Positions 24,759-32,858 of a stretch of 64,000 nt of DNA are shown here, one piece after another. A program made the translations under genes and the position numbers. How positions within the stretch are numbered: position 1 is the first letter of the stretch; every line of letters starts with the position of its first letter. The stretch comes from CAUPWF01 sp964367685 (GTDB lineage Bacteria; Bacillota; Clostridia; Lachnospirales; Lachnospiraceae), in the NCBI GenBank assembly GCA_964367685.1, contig CAYIYM010000010.1, positions 1-64,000 on the forward strand, written 5' to 3'. The notes below the pieces were generated by a model that worked only from the letters and a program-made list of their open reading frames with translations, was not told where the DNA came from and did not search any database.

Positions 24759-26459
24759 ATGGGAAATGATTTTTTAAATAATTATGGAAAAGATTTAGAG
24801 AAAGATTCAGAAATAAAATCAGCAAAAAATGTAACGCATAAACCTAGAAAAAAAAGAGAGCCTAAAAATGTTTCTAAGAAGAATGTTTCTAAGAAACAGG
24901 TTCCACTTATACCTATCGTAAGTGGTGTGGTCGGCATTTTGGTGATTGTAATTATTATGTTTTTTGTGTTTGCACAAAATATTGTTTTACCAGATATGGT
25001 GAATTGGACTCTGACAGATGCTAACAATTGGGTTACTGAGAATAAAATATTGGTTCGAGTGACGGAAGAATTTAATGACGATATTGAGGCAAATACAGTG
25101 ATTTCCCAAAATCCAGAGGCTGGAGAAGAATTAGAAAAAGAAGGATACTTAGAGTTGGTTATTTCGAAAGGACCAGATCTAAGTATCATGGTTACGATTC
25201 CAGACTTTATGACAATGACTAAGCAAGAAATTGAAGCTTGGGGAGAAGAAAATCATATGTCGAAGCTGCGTATTACTACAGAAAATAGCCAAACAGTAGA
25301 AGAAGGAAAAGTACTTACTTTTACAGTAAATGATAGCACGGTGTTAGGAAAGGAAGTACGCAGGGATTCGCCTATTTATGTAATTATATCAAATGGAAGT
25401 GGAGAAAATGGAAGTGTCACACTTCCAGACTTTACAACGATGACTTTAGATATGGCCAATACATTCGCTCTAGATAATAAAATTATATTAGAAATTACAG
25501 AGGTGTTTGATGAAAGTATTCCTAAAGGTCAGGTGATTTCTCAAGATATTAAGTTAGACGAAGTGATTAAAAGTGGAGAAACTGTGAAATTGAAGGTTTC
25601 AAAAGGTCGTGAAATTATTATACCTAATTTTTCATCTTATCCAATAGAGGCGGCTTCTGCGTTAGCGTCACAACAAGGAATCAACGTTGTGACAAAGGAA
25701 GTTTACTCTCATTCGTCAAAGGGGAAATTGATTTCTCAATCGCTAAAAGCAGGTTCTCTATATAATGAATTAGATGTCTTGACTTTAACCTATTCATTAG
25801 GTAATCGAATAGTAATTCCTTCATTTGTAGATGAAGGAGTGGATGCACTTCATGCTTGGGTCGCAGATTATAATGAACAAGGTACAAAATATAAGGTTCA
25901 AGTAACTTACACATCTTCAGACAAAAGTCCAGGTCTTATTTTGACACAGGATAAAGCGAATACATCTTATGGAATAGAAGAGACAATCAAAGTTCTTGTG
26001 TCTGAGGGAAAAGTCGTGTATGTTCCAGATTTTGTCGGAGAAGTGGGCGCGAATTATAGTGATATTATTACTCGAGAAGATGCAATTCAGATGTGTAATG
26101 ATGCAGGATTAGTAGCGATATTTGTAGAAGAGAATAAAACGAATCGATTGCCAGGTGAAGTATGGAGCCAGAGTATTGCTGCTGGTAAGGAAGTACAGCA
26201 AGGAACAACTATTACACTGAAGTATACTTCAGTTAACAATGCTGTGGTTGTGCCGAATTTTGTAGGAATGACACAAGAACAGATTTTACAATCTGGATAT
26301 GGACAAGTATTTACACTTGTATTTGCGGGAACAGATCCTACAGAGGTTGTATCAGTTCAATCAATTGCAGCAGGGACAACAGTAGCTCCAAGTACAGTGA
26401 TACAACTTGGTGCTGATATAAATTTAGATGATGAAAATGCAGAAGAAGACCCTATTTAG
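24759..26459 (+). CDS. Single-pass membrane protein with seven PASTA repeats, no kinase
   Basis: A 566-residue protein. A basic cytoplasmic N terminus (residues 1-48, with KKNVSKKNVSKK) and one membrane segment (about 50-72) lead to seven consecutive PASTA-type repeats of ~65 residues, starting near residues 75, 147, 219, 286, 349, 421 and 498. Each begins with a VPDF/IPNF-like motif and ends with a VSKG-like strand. PASTA domains usually sit on Ser/Thr kinases (PrkC/StkP) or penicillin-binding proteins and bind peptidoglycan or lipid II. Neither partner domain is present. It could be a wall sensor, a decoy or a scaffold. It is the last gene after the ABC operon and ends in a palindromic overlap with a convergent lipoprotein gene. 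Confidence 0.85.
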   Translation: MGNDFLNNYGKDLEKDSEIKSAKNVTHKPRKKREPKNVSKKNVSKKQVPLIPIVSGVVGILVIVIIMFFVFAQNIVLPDMVNWTLTDANNWVTENKILVRVTEEFNDDIEANTVISQNPEAGEELEKEGYLELVISKGPDLSIMVTIPDFMTMTKQEIEAWGEENHMSKLRITTENSQTVEEGKVLTFTVNDSTVLGKEVRRDSPIYVIISNGSGENGSVTLPDFTTMTLDMANTFALDNKIILEITEVFDESIPKGQVISQDIKLDEVIKSGETVKLKVSKGREIIIPNFSSYPIEAASALASQQGINVVTKEVYSHSSKGKLISQSLKAGSLYNELDVLTLTYSLGNRIVIPSFVDEGVDALHAWVADYNEQGTKYKVQVTYTSSDKSPGLILTQDKANTSYGIEETIKVLVSEGKVVYVPDFVGEVGANYSDIITREDAIQMCNDAGLVAIFVEENKTNRLPGEVWSQSIAAGKEVQQGTTITLKYTSVNNAVVVPNFVGMTQEQILQSGYGQVFTLVFAGTDPTEVVSVQSIAAGTTVAPSTVIQLGADINLDDENAEEDPI

Positions 26460-26470
26460 GGTCTTCTTCT
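26441..26470. terminator. 30-bp palindrome encoding the C-termini of two convergent genes
   Basis: A perfect 14-bp inverted repeat with a 2-base centre (AGAAGAAGACCCTA / TAGGGTCTTCTTCT) contains both stop codons. Because it is palindromic, the plus gene ends EEDPI and the minus gene EEDPK. It should fold into a strong hairpin in both transcripts, with U/C-rich tails. Confidence 0.75.
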
Positions 26471-26859
26471 AATGGGCGATATTCTTGGGTATAAAGTATG
26501 ATATCATCAGAAGTAATATATTCTACAATTAGGTATGCACTGCTATGAACTTCTCTATTTAATTCATCTAATATAGATAGATATAGTTCTTTTGACTCCT
26601 CTGCTGCGGATTGAAGGCTAGCTGTTGCCATTTCTAAGTCAAAAGTTGCATTCATATCATGCAAGATATATTGAAAAACAAGTGCTTCGCTACGGGGAAC
26701 TAATTTTAGAGAAACATTGTCAAGTTGGAGGGTCTTTAACTCTATATTCCCTTCTTCTATATATGATTTCATAAGATCTGGATTGAATTCAGCTGGCGAA
26801 CAGCATGTAAGCGAAAAAATGGTTGGTAGAATACAAAATAATAAGTATAATTTTTTCAT
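26452..26859 (-). CDS. Small lipoprotein of unknown function
   Basis: A 135-residue protein with a lipoprotein signal peptide: MKK, a hydrophobic core LYLLFCILPTIF and the lipobox SLTC (Cys at about residue 19). The mature part is acidic and mostly helical and resembles no family I recognise. I choose ATG 26859 because AAAGGAG lies 8 bases upstream and it gives a proper signal peptide; a longer reading frame would add 39 residues without a ribosome site. Convergent with the PASTA protein, overlapping it by 8 bases. A surface role near the wall is possible. Confidence 0.7.
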   Translation of the reverse strand: MKKLYLLFCILPTIFSLTCCSPAEFNPDLMKSYIEEGNIELKTLQLDNVSLKLVPRSEALVFQYILHDMNATFDLEMATASLQSAAEESKELYLSILDELNREVHSSAYLIVEYITSDDIILYTQEYRPLEEDPK

Positions 26860-26980
26860 AGTCGAAACTCCTTTTAATTTTATGACATATATATATATAT
26901 TACTGTAGCAAAAAAATGGTAAAAGGAAAAGTGAATTTGAAAAGTTAGTGAAATTTAGCATCAAAATAGTAGGCATTGAT

Positions 26981-27010
26981 TGACAAGAATGTTAAGTTAG
27001 TGCTAACATA
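26981..27010 (+). promoter_or_regulatory. arsR-type promoter and operator
   Basis: TTGACA (26981-26986) is followed 18 bp later by TAACAT (27005-27010). Two nested palindromes cover the spacer: ATGTTA-N9-TAACAT (26990-27010) and GTTAG-TG-CTAAC (26997-27008). This is a typical position for autorepression by the ArsR-type protein that follows. Confidence 0.6.
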
Positions 27011-27048
27011 ATCATATCAAAAAATGTCAATACGAGGAGAATATAATT

Positions 27049-27363
27049 ATGGAACAAAATACAGCAGTGAAAGCCAAAATATTCAAGGCATTGGCAGATG
27101 AAAAGCGACTGGCGATTTTGGAATTTCTCAAAAGTGGTGAAAAATGTGCTTGTAATATCATGGATCATATGGAAATAGGGCAATCAGCGGTGTCATATCA
27201 TATGAAGATATTATGTGACTCTAACATAGTAGAAAGTTGGCAGGTTGGTAAATGGACTCATTATCAAATTAGTAAAGCTGGGAGTAGAGATACCATAGAG
27301 ATGCTTGCCGAACTTACAAATGTAAATGAAGATATCGATATGTCATGTGCGTGTAATAAATAA
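27049..27363 (+). CDS. ArsR/SmtB-family metalloregulator with CxC motif
   Basis: A 104-residue winged-helix protein. ALADEKRLAILEFL and QSAVSYHMKIL are the family's helices. Cys33-x-Cys35 (EKCACNIM) is in the same place as the As(III)-binding ELCVCDL of ArsR, and a second CxC pair lies at the C terminus (Cys100, Cys102). It therefore probably senses a thiophilic metal or metalloid such as arsenite. No arsB, arsC, acr3 or metal pump is adjacent, so it may control only itself or distant genes. The strong AGGAG before the start supports the call. Confidence 0.88.
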   Translation: MEQNTAVKAKIFKALADEKRLAILEFLKSGEKCACNIMDHMEIGQSAVSYHMKILCDSNIVESWQVGKWTHYQISKAGSRDTIEMLAELTNVNEDIDMSCACNK

Positions 27364-27365
27364 AT

Positions 27366-27393
27366 TTGATTTACTAGAAATACAATTTATGAT
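27366..27393 (+). promoter_or_regulatory. Probable promoter of the pyrH operon
   Basis: TTGATT (27366-27371), a 16-bp spacer and TATGAT (27388-27393) lie 35 bases before the pyrH start. A moderate match only. Confidence 0.4.
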
Positions 27394-27428
27394 AGAATAA
27401 ATCAGATGTATAACTTTAAGGAGTAAAT

Positions 27429-28124
27429 ATGAAAAGAATATTATTAAAATTAAGCGGAGAAGCCTTAGCAGGTGATAAAAAAACAGGATTTGATGAAGCA
27501 ACATGTATTGGTGTGGCAAAACAAGTTAAAGTGCTTGTAGATCAAGGATATGAAGTATCTATTGTAACAGGTGGTGGTAACTTCTGGAGAGGAAGAACAA
27601 GTGAAACAATTGATAGAACGAAGGCTGACCAAATTGGTATGTTAGCAACAATTATGAATTGTATTTATGTATCTGATATTTTTAGACATGTGGGAATGAA
27701 AACAGAGGTGTTTACACCTTTTATATGTGGATCTTTTACATCATTGTTTTCAAAAGATGCAGCAATAGAAGCAATGGCACAGGGGAAAGTAATTTTCTTT
27801 GCAGGTGGTACAGGACATCCATACTTCTCAACAGATACAGGTGCTGTACTTCGTGCAATTGAAATAGAAGTAGACGCAATGCTTTTAGCAAAAGCTATTG
27901 ATGGTATTTACGATAGTGATCCGAAAGTAAATTCAGAAGCACAGAAGTATGATGAGATTTCTATCCAAGAAATTATTGATAAGAAATTGGGAGCCATCGA
28001 TTTAACAGCGTCTATATTATGTCTTGAGAATAAGCTACCAATGCTTGTATTTGGTTTGAATGAAGAAAATAGTATTGTAGAGACAATGAGTGGAAACTTT
28101 TCTGGAACGAAAGTGACTGTATAA
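27429..28124 (+). CDS. pyrH: UMP kinase
   Basis: A 231-residue enzyme that phosphorylates UMP to UDP, the first nucleotide step to UTP and CTP. It shows the hexameric amino-acid-kinase fold typical of bacteria: LLKLSGEALAG at the start, VTGGGNFWRGR near residue 53, ADQIGMLATIMN near 71, and GGTGHPYFSTDTGAVLRAIE near 130. The length is normal for PyrH. It is the first gene of the pyrH-frr-uppS-cdsA-dxr-rseP run, with AAGGAG upstream. Confidence 0.96.
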   Translation: MKRILLKLSGEALAGDKKTGFDEATCIGVAKQVKVLVDQGYEVSIVTGGGNFWRGRTSETIDRTKADQIGMLATIMNCIYVSDIFRHVGMKTEVFTPFICGSFTSLFSKDAAIEAMAQGKVIFFAGGTGHPYFSTDTGAVLRAIEIEVDAMLLAKAIDGIYDSDPKVNSEAQKYDEISIQEIIDKKLGAIDLTASILCLENKLPMLVFGLNEENSIVETMSGNFSGTKVTV

Positions 28125-28151
28125 TATTATAAATATAAGGAGAATGAGAGA

Positions 28152-28703
28152 ATGAACGAGAAGTTAGTGAAATTTAATGACAAAATGGAAAAATCAATGC
28201 AAAACTTAATGGGAGAGTTTGGTACAATTCGTGTAGGTAGAGCAAATCCTAAAGTATTGGATCGTATCATGGTAGATTATTATGGTTCACCTACTCCAAT
28301 TCAACAAGTTGCTAATATTGCAGTACCAGAAGCAAGAATGATCCAAATTCAGCCTTGGGAAGCAAGTATGTTAAGAGAAATCGAAAAAGCGATTATGACA
28401 TCTGATTTAGGAATCAACCCTACAAATGATGGTAAGTTAATTCGTTTAGTATTCCCAGAGTTGACAGAAGAGCGCAGAAAAGAAATTGTAAAAGATGTTA
28501 AGAAAAAAGGTGAAGCATGTAAAGTTGCTGTTAGAAATATTAGACGTGACGGAAATGATGCTCTTAAGAAATTAAAAGGAACAGAAATTTCAGAAGATGA
28601 AATTAAAGACTTAGAAACTGAATTACAAAAAATTACAGATAAATTTATCAAAGATATAGATAAAGCTGTTGAAGATAAGTCGAAAGAAGTTCTAACAGTA
28701 TAA
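28152..28703 (+). CDS. frr: Ribosome recycling factor
   Basis: A 183-residue tRNA-shaped protein that, with EF-G, splits the ribosome after termination. Motifs: GEFGTIRVGRANPKVLDRIMV near residue 22, PEARMIQIQPWE near 62, LTEERRKEIVKDVKKKGE near 114 and VAVRNIRRDGND near 130. The length is standard, and pyrH-frr is the universal gene order. A long stem follows before uppS. Confidence 0.97.
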   Translation: MNEKLVKFNDKMEKSMQNLMGEFGTIRVGRANPKVLDRIMVDYYGSPTPIQQVANIAVPEARMIQIQPWEASMLREIEKAIMTSDLGINPTNDGKLIRLVFPELTEERRKEIVKDVKKKGEACKVAVRNIRRDGNDALKKLKGTEISEDEIKDLETELQKITDKFIKDIDKAVEDKSKEVLTV

Positions 28704-28715
28704 ATTAAGCGAATA

Positions 28716-28779
28716 AATAGTGGGGATGAGTATCGGAGTTGATTTGTAAGTCCATGCTTATCTCTCTATTTATTTTTGA
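28716..28779 (+). terminator. Long stem between frr and uppS, probable partial terminator
   Basis: AAATAG, a bulged T, GGGGAT and GAGTAT (28716-28734) can pair with ATGCTT-ATCTCT-CTATTT (28755-28772), about 18 pairs with several G-U, followed by ATTTTTG. It could partly stop transcription so that uppS and later genes are read at a lower level than pyrH-frr. Confidence 0.5.
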
Positions 28780-28809
28780 AGTATATTCGTTAGCTGTGAA
28801 AGGAAGAAG

Positions 28810-29529
28810 ATGATGAAAGTACCACAACATATAGCGATTATTTTGGATGGAAACGGTCGTTGGGCAAAAGCCAAAGGAATGCCTAGAAACTATGGACACA
28901 AGCAAGGTAGTAAAAATGTAGAAGTGATTTGCGAAGAAGCCTATAAGATGGGAGTTCAATATCTGACTGTATATGCATTTTCAACAGAGAACTGGAATCG
29001 AGCAAAAACAGAAGTCGATGCTTTGATGAAATTATTAGAAGGATATATGAAGATATGTATTAAGACTGCTGATAAGAATAACATGAGGGTTCGAGTGATT
29101 GGAGATATTACTAAGCTAGAGATAGGATTACAAAATCGAATTTTAGAATTACAAGAGGCCTCCAAAAATAATACAGGGTTACAATTTCAAATAGCACTTA
29201 ATTATGGATCGAGGGATGAGATTAAACGGGCAGTCAAAAGAATGGTAGAAGATTGTGAAAAAGGAGTTTTATCCTCGACTGATGTTACAGAAGATATGAT
29301 TGAAAGTTATTTGGATACGGCAGGAATACCGGACCCAGATTTGTTGATACGAACAAGTGGCGAGCAACGTTTATCTAATTATTTACTATGGCAACTTGCA
29401 TACACTGAATTTTATTTTACAGATCTTAATTGGCCTGACTTTACGAAAGAGGAATTAGAAAATGCTATTTTAAAATTCAACAAGAGAGAACGTCGATTTG
29501 GAAATGCAAAGGAGAATACAGATGTTTAA
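28810..29529 (+). CDS. uppS: Isoprenyl transferase (undecaprenyl diphosphate synthase type)
   Basis: A 239-residue cis-prenyltransferase that makes the C55 lipid carrier for peptidoglycan and other wall polymers. It has HIAIILDGNGRWAKAKG (residues 6-22, with the catalytic Asp), GHKQGSKNVEVICEEA, LTVYAFSTENW near residue 58, ALNYGSRDEI near 135 and DLLIRTSGEQRLSNYLLWQ near 178. Either ATG of the MM start is possible. It overlaps cdsA by 8 bases. Confidence 0.95.
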   Translation: MMKVPQHIAIILDGNGRWAKAKGMPRNYGHKQGSKNVEVICEEAYKMGVQYLTVYAFSTENWNRAKTEVDALMKLLEGYMKICIKTADKNNMRVRVIGDITKLEIGLQNRILELQEASKNNTGLQFQIALNYGSRDEIKRAVKRMVEDCEKGVLSSTDVTEDMIESYLDTAGIPDPDLLIRTSGEQRLSNYLLWQLAYTEFYFTDLNWPDFTKEELENAILKFNKRERRFGNAKENTDV

Positions 29530-30322
29530 AGAACGTTTAATCAGTGGAGTGATTTTGCTCCTAGTGACAATATTTTTTGTGATATCAGGTGGATATTTAC
29601 TTGGTGGACTTTTAATAATTGTAAGTATTATCGGAATGAGAGAATTATACCAAATTGGTAATATCCAAAATAAATTATTGGGTATCATAGGGTATGCTGG
29701 AGCGATTGTTTATTACATTGTAATCATAATGAAACAGTCAGAGCTTATTATTCCGCTTATACTTGGAATATTAATATTAACTATGACTGGATATGTATTC
29801 ACATTTCCAAAATTCCAAGCGAATCATGTAATGTTAACTTTTTTTGGTTTGTTTTATGTTGCAGTAATGTTATCTTATGTCTATCAAGTACGAGAATTAT
29901 CAAATGGAATCTTTACGGTGTGGCTAGTATTTCTTAGCTCTTGGGGAAGCGATACCTGTGCGTATTGCGTGGGCGTGTTATTCGGCAAACGTAAGATGGC
30001 GCCAATTTTAAGCCCTAAAAAATCTGTAGAAGGTGCAATTGGTGGTTTGTTAGGCGCAGCATTATTAGCAAGTATTTACGCATTGTGCATCAATAAATTT
30101 GGTGGTGCGGAAGTGGAAATTGGTATATATGCGTTAATAGCTTTTATAAGTGCAGGAATTTCTATGGTAGGAGATTTAGCGGCATCAGGTATCAAAAGAG
30201 ATCATGGAGTCAAAGATTATGGAAAGTTAATACCAGGCCATGGAGGGATTTTGGATCGCTTTGATAGTGTTATTTTTACAGCGCCAATTATTTATTATTT
30301 AGCATTTTATTTGATGAATTAA
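29522..30322 (+). CDS. cdsA: Phosphatidate cytidylyltransferase
   Basis: A 266-residue membrane enzyme that makes CDP-diacylglycerol from phosphatidate and CTP, the precursor used by PgsA (encoded near 54.7 kb). It has about seven membrane segments and the signature SMVGDLAASGIKRDHGVKDYG near its C terminus, followed by PGHGGILDRFDS. ATG 29522 (MFKERLISG) is used because AAAGGAG lies 8 bases before it; a longer frame starts inside uppS. Confidence 0.95.
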   Translation: MFKERLISGVILLLVTIFFVISGGYLLGGLLIIVSIIGMRELYQIGNIQNKLLGIIGYAGAIVYYIVIIMKQSELIIPLILGILILTMTGYVFTFPKFQANHVMLTFFGLFYVAVMLSYVYQVRELSNGIFTVWLVFLSSWGSDTCAYCVGVLFGKRKMAPILSPKKSVEGAIGGLLGAALLASIYALCINKFGGAEVEIGIYALIAFISAGISMVGDLAASGIKRDHGVKDYGKLIPGHGGILDRFDSVIFTAPIIYYLAFYLMN

Positions 30323-30339
30323 AACGTATGAGGTGGAAA

Positions 30340-31482
30340 ATGAAGAAAATATCGATTCTAGGTTCTACAGGTTCTATAGGAACACAAACATTAGAAGTTG
30401 TAAAAGAGCAAGGGGATATAGAAGTGTTAGGTCTTGCAGCAGGTGGGAATATTGATTTGATTGAACAGCAAACAAGAGAGTTTCATCCCAAAATAGTTGC
30501 TTTATGGGACAAGGATAAGGCCGATGAATTGGAAAAAAGATTATATGATATGGATGTTCTTGTAGTTCATGGCATGGACGGAATGATTCAAGTTGCTACA
30601 TTAGAAAATGTAGAAATTGTAGTTACTGCCGTAGTTGGAATGATTGGAATTAAACCAACTATAGCGGCAATTGAACATGGAAAGCATATTGCATTGGCTA
30701 ATAAGGAAACCTTAGTAGCTGCTGGGCATTTGATTATGCCACTGGCAAAAAAATATGGAGTGAATATTTTGCCTGTTGACAGTGAGCACAGTGCGATATT
30801 TCAATGCTTACAAGGAAATGAGTGTAAAAAGGTCTCCAAATTAATTTTGACTGCATCAGGTGGACCCTTTAGAGGCAAGAAAAAAGCAGAGCTGGAGCAA
30901 GTTCAATTAGAAGATGCACTGAAACATCCTAATTGGGAAATGGGAAAAAAGATAACGATTGATTCGTCAACTATGTTTAATAAAGGCTTAGAGGTAATTG
31001 AGGCAAAGTGGCTATTTGATATGAAGTTCGAGGATATCGAAGTGGTTGTTCAACCTCAAAGCATTATACATTCTATGGTTGAATATGTAGATGGCGGAGT
31101 GATTGCTCAACTAGGTACTCCAGACATGAAACTACCAATACAATATGCATTATATTATCCAGAACGAAGAAGGTTATCAGGGGAGCGATTAGATTTTTGG
31201 AAGATGAATGCTATTACATTTGAAAAGCCAGACATGGAAGCGTTTCGTGGATTGAAATTAGCGTATATTGCAGGGGGAATAGGTGGGAGTATGCCGACTG
31301 TTTTTAATGCTGCTAATGAAAAGGCTGTTGAGAAATTTATTAATAAAGAAATAAAGTATTTGCAAATTGTAGAAATTGTAGAGACATTGATGAATGAACA
31401 TGAAAGCATCGAGAATCCATCATTGGAGACAATTTTAGAAATTGAGCAAAACGTATACAAAGATATAGAAAGTAGGTGGTAA
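30340..31482 (+). CDS. dxr: 1-deoxy-D-xylulose 5-phosphate reductoisomerase
   Basis: A 380-residue enzyme of the MEP isoprenoid pathway, converting DXP to MEP with NADPH. It has ILGSTGSIGTQTLEV at the N terminus (NADPH loop), ALANKETLVAAG near residue 125, the metal site PVDSEHSAIFQCLQG near 147, and TASGGPFRG and TIDSSTMFNKGLEVIEA near 210. ATG 30340 is the family start, preceded by GAGGTGG. Its product feeds the UppS substrate pool. Confidence 0.96.
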   Translation: MKKISILGSTGSIGTQTLEVVKEQGDIEVLGLAAGGNIDLIEQQTREFHPKIVALWDKDKADELEKRLYDMDVLVVHGMDGMIQVATLENVEIVVTAVVGMIGIKPTIAAIEHGKHIALANKETLVAAGHLIMPLAKKYGVNILPVDSEHSAIFQCLQGNECKKVSKLILTASGGPFRGKKKAELEQVQLEDALKHPNWEMGKKITIDSSTMFNKGLEVIEAKWLFDMKFEDIEVVVQPQSIIHSMVEYVDGGVIAQLGTPDMKLPIQYALYYPERRRLSGERLDFWKMNAITFEKPDMEAFRGLKLAYIAGGIGGSMPTVFNAANEKAVEKFINKEIKYLQIVEIVETLMNEHESIENPSLETILEIEQNVYKDIESRW

Positions 31483-31483
31483 G

Positions 31484-32521
31484 TTGGGGATTGTATTTGC
31501 AATTTTAATTTTCAGTTTTATTATTATTATACATGAGCTAGGTCATCTTTTATTTGCAAAGAAAAATGGAATTCAGGTATTTGAATTTTCACTTGGAATG
31601 GGGCCGAAGTTGTTGAGTAAGAAGTTTGGAGAGACAGAATATTGTTTGAAGCTACTTCCGCTTGGCGGTTCGTGTATGATGGGGGAAGATTCGAGTGAAG
31701 GGGATGCTCCAGAAATCAAGGGGAATTTCAATGATAAGTCTGTTTGGGCAAGAGTCCAGGTAATTGCAGGTGGCCCATTGTTTAACTTCTTATTAGCAGG
31801 GATTTGTGCATCTATTATGGTTGCGTGGATTGGTTTTGATACAACGATTATTTCTTCTGTAGAAGAGGGATATCCAGCAGAAATAGCAGGTATAGAGGCT
31901 GGAGATAAGATTTTGAAACTAGATAATCGAAGAATTTATTTGTGGAAGGAAATCACAGCATTTAATCAATTTAATCAAGGGAAAGAAATGACAGTTACAT
32001 ATGAAAGAGATGGTGAAGAATTTACAACATCAATTACACCAGTATTCAATGAGGAATATGGAATCTATCAAATAGGAATTTCTTCTTCGGATTATGTGAA
32101 GCCGAATATACTACAAGTGGCTCAGTATGGTGTGTATAATGTTCGTTATACAATTCTATCGGTTATTGATTCTCTGGCAATGATGATTCAAGGAGAAGCA
32201 AAAGCGGAGCAAATTTCAGGACCAGTGGGAATTGTAAATATCATTGGAGATACTTATACAGCGAGTGCGGAAATAGGAATCTCAGTAATTCTTCTCAATT
32301 TCTTGAATTTAGTAGTGCTACTATCAGCAAATTTAGGAGTTGTCAATTTGTTACCATTACCAGCCTTGGATGGTGGTCGCCTAGTGTTTTTGGCAATTGA
32401 AGCGATAAGGGGAAAAAGGTTGCCAGAAGAGAAAGAAGCAATGGTTCACTTTGTGGGGTTCGCATTACTAATGGTACTGAGTGTATTTGTATTGTTTAAT
32501 GATGTACGAAATTTATTTTAG
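31484..32521 (+). CDS. rseP: Site-2 membrane metalloprotease RseP
   Basis: A 345-residue intramembrane zinc protease. The zinc motif HELGH is at about residues 18-22 in the first membrane segment; a PDZ domain lies in the middle (VEEGYPAEIAGIEAGDKILKL, about 125-147); and the second active-site motif NLLPLPALDGGR (about 292-303) contains the metal-binding Asp. Such proteases cleave anti-sigma factors or leftover signal peptides. The start codon is TTG (31484), supported by AGGTGG at 31475-31480, two bases after the dxr stop. No ispG follows, unlike some clostridial clusters. Confidence 0.93.
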   Translation: MGIVFAILIFSFIIIIHELGHLLFAKKNGIQVFEFSLGMGPKLLSKKFGETEYCLKLLPLGGSCMMGEDSSEGDAPEIKGNFNDKSVWARVQVIAGGPLFNFLLAGICASIMVAWIGFDTTIISSVEEGYPAEIAGIEAGDKILKLDNRRIYLWKEITAFNQFNQGKEMTVTYERDGEEFTTSITPVFNEEYGIYQIGISSSDYVKPNILQVAQYGVYNVRYTILSVIDSLAMMIQGEAKAEQISGPVGIVNIIGDTYTASAEIGISVILLNFLNLVVLLSANLGVVNLLPLPALDGGRLVFLAIEAIRGKRLPEEKEAMVHFVGFALLMVLSVFVLFNDVRNLF

Positions 32522-32530
32522 ATTATTAGA

Positions 32531-32567
32531 AGAGAGGTTTGCATTTATTTGCGACCTCTTTTTTTAA
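32531..32567 (+). terminator. Terminator after rseP
   Basis: AGAGAGGT pairs with ACCTCTTT, with further pairing of GCA and TGC inside the stem, followed by a run of eight T residues. Confidence 0.8.
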
Positions 32568-32596
32568 AACGAACAAAAAGAGGTGTTAGTGTGATA

Positions 32597-32687
32597 AACC
32601 CGTTGATTCTGGGTTACAATCATGATAGTATAGTCTTATCAAAGAGAGTTCTTCTCTTAGAAACATCAGGTGATTCCACCAATTTTT
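32597..32687 (+). other. Three consecutive small hairpins upstream of recA, possible small RNA
   Basis: Within the ~290-base gap between the rseP terminator and recA lie AACCC/GGGTT (32597-32615), AAGAGA/TCTCTT (32642-32658) and GGTG-ATTC-CACC (32669-32680), the last followed by AATTTTT. This spacing resembles a short structured RNA ending in a terminator. The 62-codon reading frame over this stretch (32549-32737) has no ribosome site. Evidence is weak. Confidence 0.25.
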
Positions 32688-32773
32688 CCATTAAAAAAAT
32701 TCTATATGAGAGGAGGGTGGAGTGTGTGTTAATGTAAATGAAAAAGAAATAAAAAGAAAATGCACAGAAGTAG

Positions 32774-32825
32774 TTGACAAGTATACGAGATTATAATAAT
32801 ATAACTAAAGACGAACATTAGTTCG
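32774..32825 (+). promoter_or_regulatory. recA promoter with SOS (LexA) box
   Basis: TTGACA (32774-32779), 17 bp and TAATAT (32797-32802) form the promoter. CGAACATTAGTTCG at 32812-32825 is a perfect 5-4-5 palindrome matching the Gram-positive LexA box (CGAACRNRYGTTYG type). It lies at the transcription start, so LexA would block recA until DNA damage. Confidence 0.88.
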
Positions 32826-32858
32826 AATTCTTGTTATGGAATAAGAGAGGAAAATATT

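Noticed and set aside
32549..32737. 62-codon open frame between rseP and recA
   Set aside because: No ribosome-binding site, it begins inside the rseP terminator, and its composition is not protein-like.
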